Notes under the pieces: model-generated | What the model saw: the letters and a program-made list of their open reading frames with translations, nothing else | The model's database searches: none | What the model was told of the DNA's origin: nothing | Part shown: in pieces, positions 8,863 to 16,787 of the stretch | How the letters are laid out: each line of letters opens with the position of its first letter | Position numbering within the stretch: position 1 is the first letter of the stretch | Assembly: GCA_016706685.1 (NCBI GenBank) | Contig: JADJJE010000001.1 | Coordinates: forward strand, 682,001 to 746,000 | From: Sandaracinaceae bacterium | GTDB lineage: Bacteria; Myxococcota_A; Polyangia; Polyangiales; Houyiibacteriaceae | Direction of reading: 5' to 3' | Length of the DNA stretch: 64,000 nucleotides | Program-made: the position numbers and the translations under genes

Positions 8863-8890
8863 GGCGCACACACCAGCCGCCATGTGCGCC
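8863..8890 (-). terminator. Hairpin in the kinase-SDR gap, possible terminator of the SDR gene
   Basis: Perfect 8-bp stem GGCGCACA / TGTGCGCC with a 12-base loop, 13 bases after the SDR stop codon. There is no T-run, so if it ends transcription it would need Rho or pausing. Confidence 0.35.
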
Positions 8891-8903
8891 TCGCGAGCGA
8901 GGC

Positions 8904-9977
8904 TCAGCCGAGGCCGTGGTAGAGGCGCGCCGCGTCTTCGGCGGTGCGCCGCAGCCCCTCCTCGAGCGTGACCACCGGCGCGTAGCCCAGGTCGCGGCGC
9001 GCCTTCGCGATGGAGAAGAAGTTGTCGAGCGTGCACAGGTTCACGCCCACCTCGGTGACCTGCGGGCGTGGCTTGCCGAAGCGCTCGAAGGCCAGCTCCG
9101 AGCCCTTGGCCATGGCCATGGCCACGCGCCGCGGGATGCGCCGCGCGGTGGTGCCGAGGCCCATGAGGCGCACCAGCCGCACGCTGAACTCGGCCGGGTT
9201 GATGGGCTGATCGTCGGTCACGAAGTAGGCGCTGCCGCACACCGGCGAGCCCGGCACCAGTCGCTCCGCGGCGCGCAGTTGTCCGTCCACCAGGTTGTCG
9301 ATGTACGTGTAGTCGAGCCGCGTGCTGCCGTCGCCGAAGCCGATGACGGGCATGCCCTGTTGGATGGAGGAGACCACGGGGCCGATGAGCGTCTTGCGCT
9401 CGCCCGGACCGTAGATGCCGCCGGGTCGAATGGCGCAGGTGCGCATGCGCGCGCCGTTGGCGCCGAGCGCCACGCGTTCGGCCTCGGCCTTGGTGGACGA
9501 GTACAGGTCCTCGCTGGTGCTGTAGGGCAGGGTCTCGTCGCCGCCCACGCAGCGCTGGCCGTAGACCACGTTGGTGGAGCTGGTGTGCACGAAGCGCGTG
9601 ACGCCCGCGGCCGCGGCCTGCTCCACCAGCACGCGCGTGCCCTCGATGTTCACGCTGCGCACCAGCGCCTTGAACGGCTCGGGCGCGCGGCGCGCCAGCT
9701 CGATGAGCGCGGCCGTGTGGAAGACCACGTCCACGCCCTCGCACGCAGCACGCACGTCGGCGGGCTTGCGGATGTCACCCACGAACCAGCGCACCCGCGG
9801 GTGCGAGGCCAGCTCGGGCGCGGCCTGCTCCCCTGCCAGCGTGTCCAGCACGTGCACCGTGCAGCCGCGCGCGAGGAGCGCACGGGCCAGGTTCTGGCCC
9901 AGGTAGCCCGCGCCGCCCGTGATCAGGCAGCGGAGACCGTCGATGGGCGCGGGGGTGTAGCTCTGGGGGTCGCTCAT
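8904..9977 (-). CDS. NAD-dependent 3beta-hydroxysteroid dehydrogenase/isomerase-like SDR
   Basis: A 357-residue extended short-chain dehydrogenase. The NAD-binding motif TGGAGYLG lies at about residues 20-27, the acidic residue after beta-2 is in HVLDTLAG, and the active-site pair is in YSSTK. The segment RPGGIYGPGE and the later YFVTDDQPIN are typical of the 3beta-HSD/NSDHL-like branch, which oxidises 3beta-hydroxysteroids or related alcohols, and of OleD-type enzymes of long-chain olefin synthesis. No oleABC genes lie nearby. An EBP-like protein occurs about 47 kb away, so steroid metabolism is a possible but unproven context. It follows the kinase gene in divergence-free order on the same strand but is probably its own unit. 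Confidence 0.8.
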   Translation of the reverse strand: MSDPQSYTPAPIDGLRCLITGGAGYLGQNLARALLARGCTVHVLDTLAGEQAAPELASHPRVRWFVGDIRKPADVRAACEGVDVVFHTAALIELARRAPEPFKALVRSVNIEGTRVLVEQAAAAGVTRFVHTSSTNVVYGQRCVGGDETLPYSTSEDLYSSTKAEAERVALGANGARMRTCAIRPGGIYGPGERKTLIGPVVSSIQQGMPVIGFGDGSTRLDYTYIDNLVDGQLRAAERLVPGSPVCGSAYFVTDDQPINPAEFSVRLVRLMGLGTTARRIPRRVAMAMAKGSELAFERFGKPRPQVTEVGVNLCTLDNFFSIAKARRDLGYAPVVTLEEGLRRTAEDAARLYHGLG

Positions 9978-10081
9978 GCCCGGCTATAGCTCGATAGCCT
10001 GAATCACGCGAGCCGCTGGCGGGGTCGCCGAGGCGTTCTTAGGTTGCCGACGACTTCACGCTCTGACCGCCGGAGACCCCG

Positions 10082-10531
10082 ATGCCCACTCCCACGTCCG
10101 CCGCCAACATCGTCTGCCCCCGTTGCCACAAGACCAACCGCGTGCCGAGCGCCCGGCGCGACGAAGAGCCCCGCTGCGGGGCCTGCAAGTCGCCGCTCTT
10201 CGGCCAGGGGCCCATCGCGCTCGACGACAGCTCGTTCCAGAAGCACGCGGAGCGCTCGGACATCCCGCTGCTGGTGGACTTCTGGGCTGCCTGGTGCGGT
10301 CCATGCCGCGTGATGGCCCCCGCGTTCGAGCGCGCGGCGACTGCCTTCGAGGGCCGCGTGCGCTTCGCCAAGGTGGACACCGACGCGAGTCCGGCGGTGT
10401 CCCAGCGCTTCCGCATCCAGAGCATCCCCACGATGATCCTGTTCCAGGGCGGCCGTGAGGTGGCGCGCACGAGCGGCGCGCTGACCGCGGATCAGATCCA
10501 AAAATGGCTCACCAGCCAGCACGCCGCTTGA
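10082..10531 (+). CDS. trxC: Thioredoxin 2
   Basis: A 149-residue thioredoxin with an N-terminal zinc ribbon (CPRC at 12-15 and CGAC at 32-35) and a C-terminal thioredoxin fold with the active site WCGPC at 71-75. IQSIPTMILF contains the conserved cis-Pro. The extra zinc module is the mark of thioredoxin 2 (TrxC), a cytoplasmic disulfide reductase often linked to oxidative stress. The ATG at 10082 is just before the zinc motif. It stands alone, divergent from the SDR gene and upstream of the TetR-P450 pair. Confidence 0.92.
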   Translation: MPTPTSAANIVCPRCHKTNRVPSARRDEEPRCGACKSPLFGQGPIALDDSSFQKHAERSDIPLLVDFWAAWCGPCRVMAPAFERAATAFEGRVRFAKVDTDASPAVSQRFRIQSIPTMILFQGGREVARTSGALTADQIQKWLTSQHAA

Positions 10532-10571
10532 CAGGTTCGGGGGCCTCGGGCAGCCTTTAGACCACCCGGTC

Positions 10572-10585
10572 GAACCAGCCGGTTC
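10572..10585. promoter_or_regulatory. Candidate TetR operator
   Basis: A perfect inverted repeat GAACC-AGCC-GGTTC, 26 bases before the GTG start of the TetR gene. Position and symmetry fit autoregulation, but only one copy is seen. Confidence 0.3.
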
Positions 10586-10611
10586 AGCCGCCCACCCCCG
10601 AGAGTCACTGC

Positions 10612-11241
10612 GTGCCCCTGCCCCGCTTCGAGAAGCTCGACGAGCCCCGCAAGGTGAGCATCCTCACCGCCGCCGCGGACGAGTTCGGCGAGCGTGGCTT
10701 CGAGGGCGCGTCCTACAACCGCATCATCGAGCGCGCCGGCATCAGCAAGGGCGCGATGTACTACTACTTCGCGGACAAGGACGACCTCTTCCGCACGGTG
10801 ATGGACGCGGCGCTGCTGCAGTGGTTCGAAGAGGTGGGCTTCCCCATGGGGGCGGACACCGCCGCCGCGTTCTGGCAGGCATGCCAGGGCATGTACGAGC
10901 GCAGCCTGCTGTTCGTGCTGCGTGACCCGCGCAACGCCGCGCTGTGCGCCGGCATCACCAAGGCCCGCGCCGAGCTGGCAGGCCACCCCGTGGTGACGCA
11001 GCTCAACGAGCGCATGCTCGAGTGGGTGGGCGCGCTGGTCACGCACGGGCAGGCCATCGGCGCCGTGCGCGACGACGTGCCCACCGATCTCTTGGTGCAC
11101 AGCGCGCTCTCGCTGATCGACGCCGGCGACCGCTGGCTCGCGTCACGCTTCGCCGCGATGAGCGAACAGGATGTTCAGAAGACTGCGGCCATGATGGTGG
11201 GATTCCTCCGCCGCATCGCCGCCCCGGAGGTGACCCCATGA
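10612..11241 (+). CDS. TetR/AcrR family transcriptional regulator
   Basis: A 209-residue regulator starting at GTG 10612. Residues 10-55 form the TetR DNA-binding domain: ILTAAADEFGERGFEGASYN and the recognition helix ISKGAMYYYFADKDDLF. The C-terminal ligand domain is typical in length but gives no hint of the effector. Its stop overlaps the start of the P450 gene by four bases (ATGA), so the two are one operon. The P450 or its product is therefore probably connected to the ligand. A palindrome upstream may be its operator. Confidence 0.9.
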   Translation: MPLPRFEKLDEPRKVSILTAAADEFGERGFEGASYNRIIERAGISKGAMYYYFADKDDLFRTVMDAALLQWFEEVGFPMGADTAAAFWQACQGMYERSLLFVLRDPRNAALCAGITKARAELAGHPVVTQLNERMLEWVGALVTHGQAIGAVRDDVPTDLLVHSALSLIDAGDRWLASRFAAMSEQDVQKTAAMMVGFLRRIAAPEVTP

Positions 11242-12686
11242 CCGCAGCCGCCACAGCCCCCGTCACTCCTCGCAAGAAGGCCGCAGGCGCACCCGAGCCG
11301 AGCCCGAGCCAGAGCCAGAGCGCGGGGCGTGCGCCTGGCCCGCGCGACCGCTTCGGCCTGCGCAACGTGGCGCGCTTCTCCACGGGGACGCTCGAGTTCC
11401 TGCGCGATCTGGCCGACCGCTACGGCGACGTGGTGCAGCTGAAGATCTTCGGGAAGGAGTACTTCCAGATCAACCACCCCGACGACATCGAGTCGGTGTT
11501 CGTGAAGCACGCGGCGGTCATGGGGCGCGACGAGTACATCGAGACGCTGAAGCGCACCCTGGGGGAGGGCCTGCTCACCAGCGAGGGCGACCTCTGGAAG
11601 CACCAGCGCAAGCTCATGTCGCAGGCCTTCACGCCCAAGCGCATCCGCACCTACGGCGACACCATGGCCAAGGTCACGGCGGGCGCGCTGCACTACCGCG
11701 AGGGCGAGGTGGTGAACATCCACGCGGAGATGTCGCGCATCACCATGGAGGTGGTGGCCGCGGTGCTCTTCGGCGCCACCATCGGGCCCCGTGAGTTCGC
11801 GCTCGTGGGCAAGTCGATGGACACGCTCAACACCTACTACGCGAACAGCCCCGAGGCGGTCTTGATCCTGCCGCGCTGGGTGCCTACGCCGCTGAACATG
11901 CGTGTGAACGCCGCGGTGGAGCGCCTGGACGGCCTGATCTACTCCATCATCGCGAAGCGCCGCGCGTCTCGCAGCGGCCAGCGAGCGAGCGACGCCGCCA
12001 CCACGGACGACCAGCGCGACCTGCTGGACGTGCTGCTGGGTGCCCAGGACGACGGCGGCGAGGTGATGAGCGACCAGCAGCTGCGCGACGAGGCCATGAC
12101 GCTCTTCCTCGCGGGCCACGAGACCACGGCGCTCGCGCTCGCGCACACCTTCTACCTGCTGAGCAAACACCCCGAGGTGGAGCAGCGCCTGCGCGCGGAG
12201 CTGGACACCGTGCTGGGTGACCGCCTGCCCAACGCCGAGGACATGAAGCAGCTGGTGTACACGGAGCGCGTGCTGAAGGAGAGCATGCGGCTCTACCCGC
12301 CCGCGTGGACCACGGGGCGCCAGGCCAACGAAGACGTGACCATCGGCGGCTACCGCATCCCGAAGGGCGCGCAGATCCTGATCAGCCAGTGGGTGGTGCA
12401 CCGCGACCGCCGCTTCTACCCGGACCCGGAGGCCTTCGACCCGGACCGCTGGGAGCCGGAGCGCGCCAAGATCATCCCACGCTACGCGTACTTCCCGTTC
12501 GGCGGCGGGCCGCGCATCTGCATCGGCAACCACTTCGCCATGCTGGAGGCCACGCTGATCCTGGCCATCGTGCTGCGCCGCTTCCACTTCGAGCTGCTGC
12601 CCGGGCAGACGCTCACCTTCAACCCGTCGGTCACGCTGCGGCAGCGCGGGCCAGGGCTGCAGATGCGCGTGCGCACGCCCGCCTGA
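11238..12686 (+). CDS. Cytochrome P450
   Basis: A 482-residue P450 with the I-helix oxygen-activation motif AGHETTA, the ExxR motif in KESMRLYPP and the heme-ligand loop FPFGGGPRICIGNHFAM. An Ala/Pro/Ser-rich N-terminus of about 40 residues precedes the fold, with no membrane anchor, so it is likely soluble. The general style (WKHQRKLMSQAF, AGHETTALAL) resembles bacterial fatty-acid or terpenoid hydroxylases related to the CYP4/CYP102 clan rather than CYP51. No ferredoxin or reductase gene is adjacent, so its electron donor is encoded elsewhere. It is co-transcribed with, and overlaps, the TetR gene. Confidence 0.9.
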   Translation: MTAAATAPVTPRKKAAGAPEPSPSQSQSAGRAPGPRDRFGLRNVARFSTGTLEFLRDLADRYGDVVQLKIFGKEYFQINHPDDIESVFVKHAAVMGRDEYIETLKRTLGEGLLTSEGDLWKHQRKLMSQAFTPKRIRTYGDTMAKVTAGALHYREGEVVNIHAEMSRITMEVVAAVLFGATIGPREFALVGKSMDTLNTYYANSPEAVLILPRWVPTPLNMRVNAAVERLDGLIYSIIAKRRASRSGQRASDAATTDDQRDLLDVLLGAQDDGGEVMSDQQLRDEAMTLFLAGHETTALALAHTFYLLSKHPEVEQRLRAELDTVLGDRLPNAEDMKQLVYTERVLKESMRLYPPAWTTGRQANEDVTIGGYRIPKGAQILISQWVVHRDRRFYPDPEAFDPDRWEPERAKIIPRYAYFPFGGGPRICIGNHFAMLEATLILAIVLRRFHFELLPGQTLTFNPSVTLRQRGPGLQMRVRTPA

Positions 12687-12687
12687 G

Positions 12688-12765
12688 AGCGTCGAGTGCG
12701 CTGGACACTCCTGAGAGTGTCGAACACGTTGGACACTTTTGGAAGTGTCCACTACATTGGACGGC
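12688..12765. repeat. Three tandem 28-bp palindromic repeats before the DUF4143 ATPase
   Basis: Units at 12688-12715, 12716-12743 and 12744-12765 (the last is truncated by the start codon). The core is AGTGTC-N10-GACACT, an inverted repeat, perfect in unit 2 and degenerate in units 1 and 3. The junction of units 2 and 3 forms a perfect 8-bp stem, GGACACTT / AAGTGTCC, at 12731-12750. A possible promoter, TTGGAC at 12729 and TACATT at 12753 with 18-base spacing, lies inside, which would place the transcript start at or next to the ATG. The array fills the whole gap between the P450 and ATPase genes and looks like a cooperative operator. Confidence 0.7.
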
Positions 12766-13938
12766 ATGGTGCACGACGACGCGCTCGCCATCGCCAGCAC
12801 GTGGAGCTTCTGGGACCGCCCCGTCCCAGACTCCGTGCCCCGGCGCGTGAGCAGTCCGGCCGAGCTGCGTGAATCGCTCGCGCTGGTGATCCAGGGCGTG
12901 CGCCGCTGCGGCAAGTCCACGCTCCTGCGGCAGCTCATGGCGCGCTACAAGCTGAACCCCAAGCACTGCCTGTTCGTGAACCTCGAGGACCCGCGGCTCT
13001 CGAACGCGCTCACCCACGAGACGCTGGACGCCTTCGTCACGGCCTTTCGGGCGCGCCACCCGCGCGTGAAGCGCCTGGTGTTCTTCTTGGACGAGATCCA
13101 GGCGGTCACGGGCTGGGAGCGCTGGCTGCGCAGTCAGCTGGACCGCCCCGCAGGGCACGTGTTCGTGGTGTCTGGCTCGAACGCCACGCTCCTGTCGGGT
13201 GAGCTCGGCTCCGTGCTCACAGGGCGGCACCTGACGGTGGAGCTCTACCCCTTCGACCTGCAAGAGGTGCGCGCGGTGAAGCCCAGGGCCAGCGTGGAGG
13301 ACTACCTGCGCGATGGTGGGTTTCCCGAGCCCTTGCACCTGTCCGACGGCGACGGCCTGCGGCGGCAGTACTTCCACGACATCGTGGAGCGCGACATCCG
13401 TGAGCGCCTCGCAGCGCGCTCCAGCAAGCCCATTCGTCAGGTGGTGCAGCTGGCCTACGAGGGCGCGGGTTCCGAGCTGAGCCTTCGACGTGTCGCGGCG
13501 GCGGTGGGCCTCGCCACCGACACTGCGGGCGCCTACCTGGATGCGTGCGAGGCGGCCTACCTGCTCTTCCAGGTGCCCTACTTCGCCACGTCGGAGCGCA
13601 AGCGCGCCGGGCGCAACCGCAAGGTCTATCCCATCGACACAGGCATGCGGCGGGTGGTGGTCACGCCTGGCAGCGCCGACCGCGGCAAGTCGCTCGAGTG
13701 TGCCACCCAGCTGGTGCTGCGCCGTCGCTTCGGCGAGGTCTGCTACTGGCGTGGCGACGGAGGCGAGGTGGACTTCGTGGTGCAGGAAGGCCGACGAGTG
13801 ATCCCCGTGCAGGTTACGTGGGACGAGCCGCAGCCCCGGCACGAGCGGGCGCTAGCCTCGTTCTACGAGCAGTTTCCACACGCCGACGAGGCGTGGTGGG
13901 TGACGGCCGAGACGTTCGCGGAGCTGGACGCGCGCTGA
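12766..13938 (+). CDS. DUF4143-type P-loop ATPase
   Basis: A 390-residue member of the AAA_14/DUF4143 family, widespread in prokaryotes and of unclear function, sometimes linked to mobile or defence loci. The Walker A-like loop is GVRRCGKSTL near residue 50 and the Walker B-like motif is VFFLDEIQ. Sensor-type SGSNATLLSGEL, then the DUF4143 part with DGGFPEPL, RDIRERL and a C-terminal PD-(D/E)xK-like block (YWRGDGGEVDFVVQEGRRVIPVQV). That block resembles a nuclease core, with E-V-D and the later Q-V. The ATG at 12766 is chosen because the repeats end there; a non-ATG start upstream would lie inside the repeats. It is convergent with the old-yellow-enzyme gene. Confidence 0.85.
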   Translation: MVHDDALAIASTWSFWDRPVPDSVPRRVSSPAELRESLALVIQGVRRCGKSTLLRQLMARYKLNPKHCLFVNLEDPRLSNALTHETLDAFVTAFRARHPRVKRLVFFLDEIQAVTGWERWLRSQLDRPAGHVFVVSGSNATLLSGELGSVLTGRHLTVELYPFDLQEVRAVKPRASVEDYLRDGGFPEPLHLSDGDGLRRQYFHDIVERDIRERLAARSSKPIRQVVQLAYEGAGSELSLRRVAAAVGLATDTAGAYLDACEAAYLLFQVPYFATSERKRAGRNRKVYPIDTGMRRVVVTPGSADRGKSLECATQLVLRRRFGEVCYWRGDGGEVDFVVQEGRRVIPVQVTWDEPQPRHERALASFYEQFPHADEAWWVTAETFAELDAR

Positions 13939-13957
13939 CCACCTGGGGGGCGCACGG

Positions 13958-15016
13958 CTACACGCCGAAGCGCGGGTAGTCCGTGTAGCCCTCGGGGCCG
14001 GGCGAGTAGAGCGCCTTCAGGTTGAGCGGCGCGAGCGGGTGCCCGGCGCGCAGGCGCTCCACCAGGTCCGGGTTGCTGATGAAGTGGCGGCCGAAGGACA
14101 CCAGGTCGGCGTCGCCCGCCGCGAGCGTGGCCGTGGCGCTCCCGCCGTCGTAGCCGTCGTTGAACATGAACGGGCCGGGGAAGTGCGCTCGGCGCAGCGC
14201 GAGGAGATCCACACCGGGCGTCTGACGCATGGCGTGCAGGTACGCGAGGCCCATGCCGCCCACGTGTTCGAGCAGGTGGTCGAAGGTCTCGGTGGGGTCC
14301 GCGTCCGTGAGGTCGTTGAAGGGGTTGCCCGGGCAGATGCGCAACCCCACGCGCTGGGGCCCGGCCACGGCACTCATCGCCGTGAGCACCTCCAGCACGA
14401 AGCGCACGCGGTTGGGCACGCTGCCGCCGTACGCGTCGGTGCGCTGGTTGGTGCCGGTGGAGAGGAACTGCGCCGGTAGATATCCCGAGGTGCAGTGCAG
14501 CTCCACCAGGTCGCAGCCCGCGTCGAAAGCCAGCTCGGTGGCGCGCCCGTAGGCCGCGACCACGCCTGCGATCTCAGCGAGCTCGAGCGCGCGCGGCGCC
14601 ATGATGGGCTGCATGCCCTGCTCGGTGAAGATCTTGGCGTTGGCCTGCACGGCGGAGGGCGCCACGGCATCGGTGCCCGGCACCTTGTTGAGCGGGTGCC
14701 CGATTCGGCCGCAGTGCATGAGCTGCATGGCGAAGCGCCCGCCCGCGTCGTGTACGGCGCTGACCACCGCTCGCCACGCGTCCACTTGGCCCGGCGTGAC
14801 GATGCCCGGTGTGCGGCAGTACCCCTTGCCCTCGGGGCTGGGGTACACACCCTCGCTGATGATGAGGCCCGCGCTCGAGCGCTGCCGGTAGTACTCGACG
14901 TGCAGCTCGGTGGGTTCATCGGCCGGGTTGGCGCGCGAGCGCGTCATGGGCGCCATCACGATGCGATTGGGGAGCTCGAGGTCGCCGAGGCGGATGGGAT
15001 CGAAGAGGGTGGGCAT
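13958..15016 (-). CDS. Old yellow enzyme family ene-reductase (alkene reductase)
   Basis: A 352-residue FMN-dependent TIM barrel starting MPTLFDPIRLGDLELPNRI, with the family motifs APMTRSRA, LIISEGVY, QLMHCGRIGHP, FDAGCDLVELHCTSGYLPAQ and NQRTDAYGGSVPNR, and a C-terminal VSFGRHFISNPDL. It should reduce activated C=C bonds such as enones or nitro-compounds with NAD(P)H. The usual substrate-binding pair His-x-x-Asn (or His-x-x-His) reads His-Cys-Thr-Ser here, so the second residue is Ser. The start codon at 15016 lies 57 bases from the divergent lipoprotein gene. Confidence 0.9.
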   Translation of the reverse strand: MPTLFDPIRLGDLELPNRIVMAPMTRSRANPADEPTELHVEYYRQRSSAGLIISEGVYPSPEGKGYCRTPGIVTPGQVDAWRAVVSAVHDAGGRFAMQLMHCGRIGHPLNKVPGTDAVAPSAVQANAKIFTEQGMQPIMAPRALELAEIAGVVAAYGRATELAFDAGCDLVELHCTSGYLPAQFLSTGTNQRTDAYGGSVPNRVRFVLEVLTAMSAVAGPQRVGLRICPGNPFNDLTDADPTETFDHLLEHVGGMGLAYLHAMRQTPGVDLLALRRAHFPGPFMFNDGYDGGSATATLAAGDADLVSFGRHFISNPDLVERLRAGHPLAPLNLKALYSPGPEGYTDYPRFGV

Positions 15017-15073
15017 GGGCGTGCGCGACGTCGCGTATCCGACCGGGGCGAGTGTAGGCCGGCAGGGTCGACT

Positions 15074-16783
15074 ATGCTCCCGCACAACGCCATGCGTGCC
15101 CACACCCCTCGGTTCTGGTCCCGTGTCCGTCGGCTCGCGCTCCCCTGCGTCGCCGTCAGCGCGCTCGCCGCCTCTCTGGCCTGTGGCGGCGCCCGCGAGA
15201 GGCCCGCGACCCACGCGCCGCAACAGGACCCGATGAGCGTTCCGACCCCCGCCGGTCCGAGTGCGTGCGAGGGGCATGTGCTGCTCGACCAGACGCCTCG
15301 GGAGGACCCCGCCCCGCCTGACCCGCTTCGCTGCGCCGAGCTCACCCCCATGCCGCTCGTTCCGCAGCCCACCCCGGCCATGTGCCGCGCCCTGCCCAGC
15401 GCCGAGCGTGCGCCCTGCCTCGCTCGACTGCGCGCGCGCTCGCGTGTCGTCGCGCCCCTCGACGCGGCGCGGGCGGCCGCCACACGACATGACTGGGTCG
15501 CGGCGCTGAACGGCTTCGAGGCCGCGCTCGAGAGGCTCCCGGGCGAACCGGACGTGCTCGCGGAGCTGGGCTGGGCGCGCTTCCACGCTGCCACGTGGTG
15601 TCGGCAGACACAGGACGTGGGCTTGCTCCAGGACCAGCTCGAAGCCCCCACCGGCCCCGACCCGGTCACGGTGCTGTGCACGCGGAGAGTCGCCATCCCA
15701 CGGGCACAGCAGGAGCTCGCGGCCGCGGTGAGCGCTGCCCCGACGGTGGCGCAACGGGCGCTGTGGCAGCAGTGGAGCGCGCAGGTCGCGCTGGGCGTCG
15801 GCGAAGAAGCCGAGGCGTTCGAGGCCGCCCGGCGGTCGCTGTGTGCGCTCGAAGACACCGCCGCGCGCCAGCTCGTGGGCGACCTGCTGTCGCGAGCGGG
15901 ACATCGCGCCGGACCGGATGCGCCCGAGGAGGCCATCACGCTCTACGGTCAGTCCATGCTCGTCCACCCCACTCCCGAGAAGCAGGACTACGTGGCGAAC
16001 ATCTCCGCGGAGCATGGCGCCGGCTTCTCGATCAGCGCGCCGCCCTCTCCCCCGGAGCCCCCGCACTTCTACCCCGACATCCCCAGCCTCTGCGCTGCGC
16101 TCGTGGGGCGGCAGCTCACCGAACCCGCGTCACCCGAGGAGGTCTCGCATGCTCCCTGCGAGACAAGCGACTGGGAGGACGTGGGCATCGGACGGGGTGA
16201 ACGGCTGGACGTGCCGTTTCGCGTGGCCGTCATGCGGGCCGAGAGCCCAGAGCGCTACCATGGCATGAGTGCAGCGAAGTACTTGGTGGCGCGGTCGCCG
16301 CGTGGCCTGAACGTGTTGCTCATGTTGGGGCGAGAGCATGGCGACGACCGCCAGTACCACATGTCCGTGGGCTCCATCGTCACGACGCCTCACCGGCACT
16401 CGCCCGACGCACCGCTCAGCGTCTCCTGGGAGGTTGGTGAGGCCCACGCCGACGGTTGTGGCTGGGACACGGCCGCCACCCGACACGTGACGTTGTGCGC
16501 GCTCGTGGATGGCGTGCCGCGCTGCTTCGCGTGGGCCAACCTGGGCCGCGCGGAATTCGCGAGCGACTCGCTGCCGCCGACGGCCGACCAGGCCCTGGGC
16601 CGCTGCGACAGCGTCGTGCAGCGGCCCAGGGAGCGTCGCTACGCTGCCTTTCGCCCCCGCTACGATCTGACGGTCACAGAGCAGGAGCTGGTGGCCACAC
16701 GCGCGCGTGATGGGGCCATGCTGTGCCTGCCGCTGCGCGAGACCCTCGCGCCCCTGCGAGAGCCAGCTGACCGCCGCCTCTGA
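15074..16783 (+). CDS. Putative lipoprotein with TPR-like region, unknown function
   Basis: A 569-residue protein. The N-terminus has basic residues, a hydrophobic stretch (LALPCVAVSALAAS) and the lipobox LAASLACG, so it is predicted to be a lipoprotein. Residues about 130-200 look TPR-like (AATRHDWVAALNGFEAALERLPGEPDVLAELGWA). The rest is Cys-containing and not recognised. The ATG at 15074 is used; ATG 15092 is a possible alternative six codons later. It is divergent from the old yellow enzyme and ends four bases from the convergent receiver-DUF4388 gene. Confidence 0.6.
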   Translation: MLPHNAMRAHTPRFWSRVRRLALPCVAVSALAASLACGGARERPATHAPQQDPMSVPTPAGPSACEGHVLLDQTPREDPAPPDPLRCAELTPMPLVPQPTPAMCRALPSAERAPCLARLRARSRVVAPLDAARAAATRHDWVAALNGFEAALERLPGEPDVLAELGWARFHAATWCRQTQDVGLLQDQLEAPTGPDPVTVLCTRRVAIPRAQQELAAAVSAAPTVAQRALWQQWSAQVALGVGEEAEAFEAARRSLCALEDTAARQLVGDLLSRAGHRAGPDAPEEAITLYGQSMLVHPTPEKQDYVANISAEHGAGFSISAPPSPPEPPHFYPDIPSLCAALVGRQLTEPASPEEVSHAPCETSDWEDVGIGRGERLDVPFRVAVMRAESPERYHGMSAAKYLVARSPRGLNVLLMLGREHGDDRQYHMSVGSIVTTPHRHSPDAPLSVSWEVGEAHADGCGWDTAATRHVTLCALVDGVPRCFAWANLGRAEFASDSLPPTADQALGRCDSVVQRPRERRYAAFRPRYDLTVTEQELVATRARDGAMLCLPLRETLAPLREPADRRL

Positions 16784-16787
16784 GGCC

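Noticed and set aside
12688..12765. Possible CRISPR array
   Set aside because: The repeats are tandem with no spacers, palindromic, and only three, with no cas genes nearby.
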